Under the pieces are notes generated by a model. That model made no database searches. It saw only the letters and a program-made list of their open reading frames with translations, and was not told the DNA's origin. Below are positions 59,224 through 64,000 of a stretch of DNA of 64,000 nt, piece by piece. Within the stretch, counting starts at the first letter, position 1, and the number at the start of each line of letters is the position of its first letter. The position numbers were made by a program, and so were the translations under genes. This DNA is from JACVRW01 sp963716215. Lineage in GTDB: Bacteria > Actinomycetota > Thermoleophilia > Solirubrobacterales > Thermoleophilaceae. The DNA is taken from the NCBI GenBank assembly GCA_963716215.1, contig OY970298.1:2294001-2358000 (forward strand). The letters are read 5' to 3'.

Positions 59224-60075
59224 GTGACGAGAACGGGCACGACCGCACTTACTCTCTCCGACGAGATTCGACAGCGCTTCGACGAGTTCTCGCGCTCCCA
59301 GAAGGACGTCGGGCAGTACATCGTCGACCACCTCGAGGAGGCGGCGTTCCACACGGCGGAGGAGCTCGCCCGCCGAGCCAACACCTCCAGCTCGACGGTC
59401 GTTCGTTTCGCGCAGGCGCTCGGCTTCGAGGGCTTTCCCGAGCTTCAGGCCGCCGCGCGCGACGAGTACCGGCGCGCACGCGAGGGCGGCAACGGCGGCA
59501 CCGAGGTGGCCGGTGCGCCGCTGTTCCCGATCGACCAGACCGAGTTCGAGGCGGCGCTCGCCGCCGACCACGCCAACCTCGCCGAGACCGCCCGCAAGGT
59601 GGACCGCGACGAGGTGGCGGCAGCCGTTGACCTGATCTCGCACGCCGAGCGCATCGTGCTGTGCGGCACCGATCAGATGGCCTTCTTCGCCAGCTACCTG
59701 CGGCACCTGTTGATGCTGCTCGACCTGCGCGCCGAGGTTGTGGCGTCGCCCAGCCAGGAGAACCTGGCCAAGCTCGGGCGCGTGCACGACAAGACCGTGA
59801 TGGTCGGCTTCTCGGCCGGCCGTCCGCATCCGCTGGTGGTGCGGGCGATGAAGCTGGCTCGCAACCGGCACGCGGCCACGATCGCGATCGCCGACGCCAC
59901 GCTCTCCGAGGTCGCCAAGCTGGCCGACCACCGGCTCTACTACTCGAGCAACAGCCCCGCGTTCGTTCGCTCGCACTCGGCGCTGCTCGGCCTGATCCAG
60001 GCGCTGGCGTACGGCGTGTACGCGCTGGACGAGCCCGCCTACGCGGATCGCATCAAGGCCTTCCGCCTCAAGTAG
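59224..60075 (+). CDS. MurR/RpiR family transcriptional regulator
   Basis: 283 residues from the GTG at 59224, the family's usual length; the frame upstream is not supported. N-terminal HTH_6 (about 1-75; VGQYIVDHLEEAAFHTAEEL, then ANTSSSTVVRFAQALGFEGF) and a C-terminal SIS domain (about 120-270; ISHAERIVLCGTDQMAFFAS, then VMVGFSAGRPHPLVV), which binds phosphosugars. The SIS glycine/serine loop reads GTDQMA and the usual SxS is partly lost, so ligand identity is unclear. The oxygenase and ABC genes next to it are not obviously sugar genes. Confidence 0.88.
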   Translation: MTRTGTTALTLSDEIRQRFDEFSRSQKDVGQYIVDHLEEAAFHTAEELARRANTSSSTVVRFAQALGFEGFPELQAAARDEYRRAREGGNGGTEVAGAPLFPIDQTEFEAALAADHANLAETARKVDRDEVAAAVDLISHAERIVLCGTDQMAFFASYLRHLLMLLDLRAEVVASPSQENLAKLGRVHDKTVMVGFSAGRPHPLVVRAMKLARNRHAATIAIADATLSEVAKLADHRLYYSSNSPAFVRSHSALLGLIQALAYGVYALDEPAYADRIKAFRLK

Positions 60076-60118
60076 CGCTGGTTCAGGTCCCGGGCTGACC
60101 GGGAAGCCTCCCGAGACG

Positions 60119-61009
60119 GTGCTGGAACTCAAGGAGGTCTCGCGTCGCTATGGCGACACGGTCGCCCTCGACGGGCTGACGCTCACCGCGCCCACGGGCG
60201 AGGTGGTCGGCTTCGTCGGCCCCAACGGCGCGGGCAAGACCACCGCCATGCGCATTGCCCTCGGCGTGCTGGAAGCCGACGCCGGCGAGGTGCTCTGGAA
60301 CGGCGCTCCCGCCACCCGCTCGGCACAGCGCACGTTCGGCTACATGCCGGAGGAACGCGGCCTTTACCCGAAGATGCGCGTGGATCGCCAGCTGATCTAC
60401 CTCGCGACGCTCCACGGATCCACCCAGTCGGAGGCCGGCGAGGCAGCGCGCACGTGGATCGACCGCCTGGGCCTCGGCGAGCACGCCGAGCAGCGGGTCG
60501 AGGAGCTCTCGCTCGGAAACCAGCAGCGCGTCCAGCTCGCCGCGGCGCTCGTCCACGAACCGGACGCGCTGATCCTCGACGAGCCCTTCTCCGGCCTCGA
60601 TCCGCTCGGCACCGACGTGATGTCGGGCATCCTCACCGAGCGCGCCCGCGCCGGCGCGGCGGTGATCTTCTCGTCGCACCAGCTCGACCTCGTCGAGCGC
60701 CTCTGCGACCGGGTGGCGATCGTCAACCGGGGCCGCATCGTCGCGGAGGGTCGCGTGGACGAGCTGCGCGCCGAGCGGACCCAGCCGCGCCTGCGCGTGG
60801 ACGTCGAAGGGGCCGAGGACGGATGGCTCGACGGGCTCCCCGGCGTAGAGGTGGTGGCAGCCGACGGGACCGGGGTGGTGGTCGAGCTGAACGGCGGCAT
60901 CGACGACCAGCGTCTGCTCGACGCCGCACGCAGCGCCGGTCGCGTGCGCAGCTTCGCCCCGGTGCGCCCGACGCTCGCCGAGCTGTTCCGAGAGGTGGTG
61001 GAGCGGTGA
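60119..61009 (+). CDS. ABC transporter ATP-binding protein
   Basis: 296 residues from GTG. Walker A VGPNGAGKTTAMRIA (about 35-48), signature LSLGNQQRVQLAAAL (about 135), Walker B LILDEPFSGLDPLG and H-loop FSSHQLDLVERLC, then a C-terminal regulatory extension (about 215-296). This is the NatA/CcmA-type exporter family that works with ABC-2 permeases. Overlaps the permease start by 4 bp. Confidence 0.93.
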   Translation: MLELKEVSRRYGDTVALDGLTLTAPTGEVVGFVGPNGAGKTTAMRIALGVLEADAGEVLWNGAPATRSAQRTFGYMPEERGLYPKMRVDRQLIYLATLHGSTQSEAGEAARTWIDRLGLGEHAEQRVEELSLGNQQRVQLAAALVHEPDALILDEPFSGLDPLGTDVMSGILTERARAGAAVIFSSHQLDLVERLCDRVAIVNRGRIVAEGRVDELRAERTQPRLRVDVEGAEDGWLDGLPGVEVVAADGTGVVVELNGGIDDQRLLDAARSAGRVRSFAPVRPTLAELFREVVER

Positions 61010-62181
61010 CCGACCGCCAGGCCGCGTTCGCCGTCGCGCGCCGCGAGTTTTCGGAGCGCATCCGCCAGCGCGCATTCCAGATCTCCACCGCGGTCACGCT
61101 GGTGGTGATCGCCGCCGTGGCGGTGCTGGCAGGCGTGCTCGGCGACGACGGGCCGTCCAGCTACGACGTGGGTGTGCAGGGCGCCGAGGCGGCGGCGATC
61201 GTCAGGACCGCCCAGGCCGTCGACGCTCGGTTCGACGTGCGCATCAACGAGCGCCGATTCGCGGATGCTGCTCAGGCGCGCGCCGCGGTGCGCGAGGAAG
61301 ACGTGGAGGTCGCGGTCGTCGGCGGCGCCGTGGTCGCGCGCGAGGATCCCCCCGAGGAGCTCGAGCAGGCCCTGCAGGCCGGCGCGCGTCAGGTGCGGGC
61401 CGCGGAGCTGCTGCGCGAACAGGGCGTGAGTGCCGCGGAGGTGCGCCGCGCGCTCGACCCACCTGCGCTGGCGGTGCGCACCCTCGAGGACGACGATGAC
61501 GAGGGCCGCTCCGGCATCGCGTTCACGGCCTCGATCATCCTGTATGGGCAGCTGATCGTCTTCGGCCTCGCGGTCGCGACGGGGGTGGTCGAGGAGAAGG
61601 CCTCGCGCGTGGTCGAGGTGCTGCTCGCCACGATTTCGCCGCGGGCGCTGCTGGCCGGCAAGCTCGCCGGCATCGGCCTGCTCGGACTGCTCCAACTGTT
61701 CGTGATCGGCGTGGTCGGGCTGGCTGCAGCCAGCGCCAGCGGAGCCGTCTCACTGGACGGCGCCGACGCCGGCGCGCTCGGCGCGGCACTGCTCTGGTTC
61801 GTGTTCGGCTACGCGTTCTGGGCAGCGATGTACGCCATCTCCGGCGTGATCGTGTCCCGCCAGGAGGATCTCCAATCCTCGAGCACGCCGCTCACGATGC
61901 TGCTGGTGGTCTCCTATCTGGTGGTCTTCCCTGTGCTCGACGATCCGTCGTCGACGCTCGCGGTGGTCACCTCGCTGGTGCCCTTCTGCTCGCCGATCGT
62001 GATGCCCGCCCGCGTGGTTCTCGGTGAGGCCGGGATGCTCGAGGCGCTCGCGTCGCTCGGGCTGCTGGCGATCAGCGTGGCGTTCCTCGTGGTGCTCGGT
62101 GCGCGCATCTACGAGGGCGCCATCCTGCGCATGGGTCGGCCGCTGAAGCTGAGTGAGGCCCTGCGCCTCGCGCGAAGTTAG
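61006..62181 (+). CDS. ABC-2 type permease (NatB-like)
   Basis: 391 residues; GTG overlaps the ATPase stop. One N-terminal helix (about 22-44), a large extracytoplasmic domain (about 45-165), then five helices (about 170-370) with GVVEEKASRVVEVLLATISP, the EExxxR(V/T)xE signature of NatB-type permeases that couples to the ATPase. With the ATPase it forms an exporter of unknown substrate, related to Na+-export NatAB and to antibiotic exporters. Confidence 0.9.
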   Translation: MTDRQAAFAVARREFSERIRQRAFQISTAVTLVVIAAVAVLAGVLGDDGPSSYDVGVQGAEAAAIVRTAQAVDARFDVRINERRFADAAQARAAVREEDVEVAVVGGAVVAREDPPEELEQALQAGARQVRAAELLREQGVSAAEVRRALDPPALAVRTLEDDDDEGRSGIAFTASIILYGQLIVFGLAVATGVVEEKASRVVEVLLATISPRALLAGKLAGIGLLGLLQLFVIGVVGLAAASASGAVSLDGADAGALGAALLWFVFGYAFWAAMYAISGVIVSRQEDLQSSSTPLTMLLVVSYLVVFPVLDDPSSTLAVVTSLVPFCSPIVMPARVVLGEAGMLEALASLGLLAISVAFLVVLGARIYEGAILRMGRPLKLSEALRLARS

Positions 62182-62184
62182 ACT
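62179..62184 (+). promoter_or_regulatory. -10 box TAGACT before the secreted hydrolase
   Basis: TAGACT spans the permease stop and ends 8 nt before the GTG at 62193. Confidence 0.4.
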
Positions 62185-62192
62185 GCCGCGCG

Positions 62193-64000
62193 GTGAGGAG
62201 GGCAGTCCTGATCGTCGCGTTCGGCGCGATCGCGCTCGGCGCCGCCGCGCCCGCCCAGGCGGTCCCGCGGGGCTGCGACCCGCTCGACCCGGCGGCGTGC
62301 CTGCTGCCCTGGCCGAACGACCACTTCCGCAAGGACGGCCGGCTGGCCCTCACAAACGCCCAGATGCCGCGCAGCACCGCGGGCAGGCCAATCGCCGCGC
62401 GCGACTACAACTGGTCGGACGGCTTCAGTCCAGGCCAGATCCTCGTCACCCTCGTGCCCGGCCTCGACCTCAAGCGCACCGGGGCGGCGCCGGTCACCGA
62501 CATCGGCCGCTCGCTCAAGCGCAGGCAGGCGATCGTCGTGATCGACGCCAAGACGGGCAAGCGCCAGCTGCTCTGGTCCGAGCTCAACTCACTGGCCAAG
62601 AACCCCCGCAAGCGCACGCTCAACATCCACCCGGGCATCGGGTGGCGCGAGGGGCGGCGCTACATCGTGGCGCTGCGCAACCTCGAGGGAGCCGGCGGAC
62701 GCACGATCGAGGCACGGCATGCGTTCCGCGTCTACCGCGATCGCCTGCCGTCGCGGGCGCGCGCGGTCAACCGGCGGCGGGGACACATGGAGGACATCTT
62801 CCGCCGCCTCGGCAAGGCGGGGATCCGGCGCGGCAGCCTCTACCTCGCCTGGGACTTCACAGTCTCCAGCGAGCGGGGGCTCACCAAGCGGCTGCTGTCG
62901 ATCCGCGACCGGTCGTTCGCCGAGCTGGGGGACCGCAACCTGCGCGACCTCACCGTCGCCGGCGGCGCGCCCGCGTTCACCGTGACGGGGGCACGCGACG
63001 TGCCCGGCATCGGCCGCCGGGTGACCGGCACGGTGGCGGTGCCGTGCTGGCTCGACAACGCCGGCTGCCTGCCCGGCGGCCGCTTCAAGCTCGCCCGCGA
63101 CGGTCTGCCGGTGCGCACCCCCGGAAACGTGCAGCAGGCGCGGTTCGTCTGCATCGTGCCGAACTCGTCCGCGACCACGCCCGCGCGACCGCTGCTGTTC
63201 GGGCACGGCCTCTTCCAGGACGCCTCGGCGGTCGACTCGATCCAGCCGCTCGCGCCGGTCGCGAACGCGGTGATCTGCGGCACCGACTTCTCCGGCATGT
63301 CGAGTGAGGATCTGCAGAACGCGGCCGACGTGTCCGGCGACCTCTCGCGCTTCCCGACGATGGCCGACCGGCTGCAGCAGGGGATTCTCAACTTCATGTT
63401 CCTGGGCAGGCTGATGGTCCACCCACAGGGCCTCTCGTCCAACCCCGAATTCGCAGGGCGCATCGACACGCAACGCCTCTTCTACGCGGGGGCCAGCCTG
63501 GGCGGGATCATCGGCGGCGCGCTGACGTCGGTGGCGCCCGACTTCGACCGCTCTGCGCTGATCGTGCCGGGGCTGCGCTTCAGCCTGCTGCTCACGCGCA
63601 GCACCCAGTTCACGAGCTTCGGCCACATCCTGTACGGCAAGTACACGGATCCGGTCGACCAGTCGCTCGTCAACTCGCTGATCCAGGTGCTCTGGGACCG
63701 CGGCGAGGCGAACGGCTACGTCTACCACATGGTGCGGGACGCCCTGCCGAACACCCCTGTGAAGACCGTCCTGTTGCACGAGGCGTTCGGCGACCACCAG
63801 GTGAGCAACGTGGCGACCGAGACCGAAGCACGGATCATCGGCGCCCGGCTGCGCACACCGGCCCTCGACCCCGGCCGCAGCCGCGACCGGCGCCCGTTCT
63901 ACGGCATTAAGCCGATCCCGAGCTATCCGTGGAAGGGCAACGCGCTGACGGTCTTCGACATCGGCCCGTTGCGCCCGCCGGGCTGCACCGGGGCCGCCTG
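62193..64000 (+). CDS. Secreted alpha/beta-hydrolase-like protein (3' end outside window)
   Basis: Open to the end of the window: 602 codons from GTG without a stop. Signal peptide 1-26 (VLIVAFGAIALGAAAPAQAV). The N-terminal part has LLPWPNDHFRKDGRLALTNA and RDYNWSDGFSPGQILVTLVP; the hydrolase core follows with LLFGHGLFQDAS (oxyanion HG) and the nucleophile elbow GASLGG (about 434-439), and TVLLHEAFGDHQVS near 545 as a possible acid/His region. Two cysteine pairs suggest disulfides. Resembles large secreted lipase-like or esterase-like proteins of actinobacteria; substrate unknown. Confidence 0.78.
   Translation, partial: MRRAVLIVAFGAIALGAAAPAQAVPRGCDPLDPAACLLPWPNDHFRKDGRLALTNAQMPRSTAGRPIAARDYNWSDGFSPGQILVTLVPGLDLKRTGAAPVTDIGRSLKRRQAIVVIDAKTGKRQLLWSELNSLAKNPRKRTLNIHPGIGWREGRRYIVALRNLEGAGGRTIEARHAFRVYRDRLPSRARAVNRRRGHMEDIFRRLGKAGIRRGSLYLAWDFTVSSERGLTKRLLSIRDRSFAELGDRNLRDLTVAGGAPAFTVTGARDVPGIGRRVTGTVAVPCWLDNAGCLPGGRFKLARDGLPVRTPGNVQQARFVCIVPNSSATTPARPLLFGHGLFQDASAVDSIQPLAPVANAVICGTDFSGMSSEDLQNAADVSGDLSRFPTMADRLQQGILNFMFLGRLMVHPQGLSSNPEFAGRIDTQRLFYAGASLGGIIGGALTSVAPDFDRSALIVPGLRFSLLLTRSTQFTSFGHILYGKYTDPVDQSLVNSLIQVLWDRGEANGYVYHMVRDALPNTPVKTVLLHEAFGDHQVSNVATETEARIIGARLRTPALDPGRSRDRRPFYGIKPIPSYPWKGNALTVFDIGPLRPPGCTGAA

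Overview
The window is one continuous stretch of a very GC-rich bacterial chromosome (around 70% by eye) with many GTG starts, few Shine-Dalgarno sequences, F420-type oxidoreductases, YVTN/PKD secreted proteins and a Gram-positive style order of housekeeping genes. I read it as an actinobacterium of the class Thermoleophilia (Solirubrobacterales-like). That placement rests on gene content and style, not on a database search.

Layout. 1-14 kb: the 3' end of the error-prone polymerase gene dnaE2, a secreted propeller, a DUF72 protein, a stress-signalling pair (RsbW-like kinase and a large PAS/GAF/SpoIIE phosphatase), a metallo-beta-lactamase-fold hydrolase, a DUF2142 membrane protein, an NTF2-like enzyme, a YVTN/PKD surface protein, a cupredoxin-like secreted protein and a GST-like protein. 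14-37 kb: the conserved core, with efp-nusB-xseB-ispA-dxs, an M42 peptidase and osmC on the other strand, tlyA-nadK-recN, pyrG-M20-nudix-xerD-mutM, recO-ppdK-dgt-dnaG-sigA, then tRNA-Asn. These genes serve translation, isoprenoid precursor supply, DNA repair and recombination, nucleotide supply, replication priming and housekeeping transcription. 37-44 kb: two paralogous VWA-protein operons (MoxR-DUF58-VWA and HtrA-VWA-small membrane protein) either side of a two-component system. 44-48 kb: glycosyltransferase, LLM oxidoreductase, a conserved small protein, an SDR and a thioredoxin-fold lipoprotein.

48.8-54.2 kb is an accessory segment with less GC-biased codons: two secreted proteins without recognisable family, a HEPN-like protein (R-x4-H motif), a tRNA with CAT anticodon, a secreted protein, a DUF899 protein, and a cupin gene present as a twice-frameshifted copy plus a 5'-truncated copy. 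A 20-bp stretch of the tRNA anticodon arm recurs (19/20) at the end of the ltrA gene 2.7 kb away, which looks like an att-type scar. 54-64 kb: LtrA, several NTF2-like and small metabolic proteins, an M20 peptidase, an Fe(II)/2OG oxygenase, an RpiR regulator, an ABC exporter pair and the start of a large secreted hydrolase.

The most informative non-coding signals are: (i) a TANNNT hexamer placed 6-8 nt before the start codon of a dozen first-in-operon genes, pointing to widespread leaderless transcription; (ii) a GNRA-loop hairpin repeat present three times; (iii) a 154-bp imperfect palindrome flanked by 14-bp direct repeats, inserted at the recO start codon; and (iv) a perfect CRP-type operator before tlyA. 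I saw no CRISPR array, no intact transposase or integrase, and no rRNA. No intergenic stretch exceeds about 300 bases.
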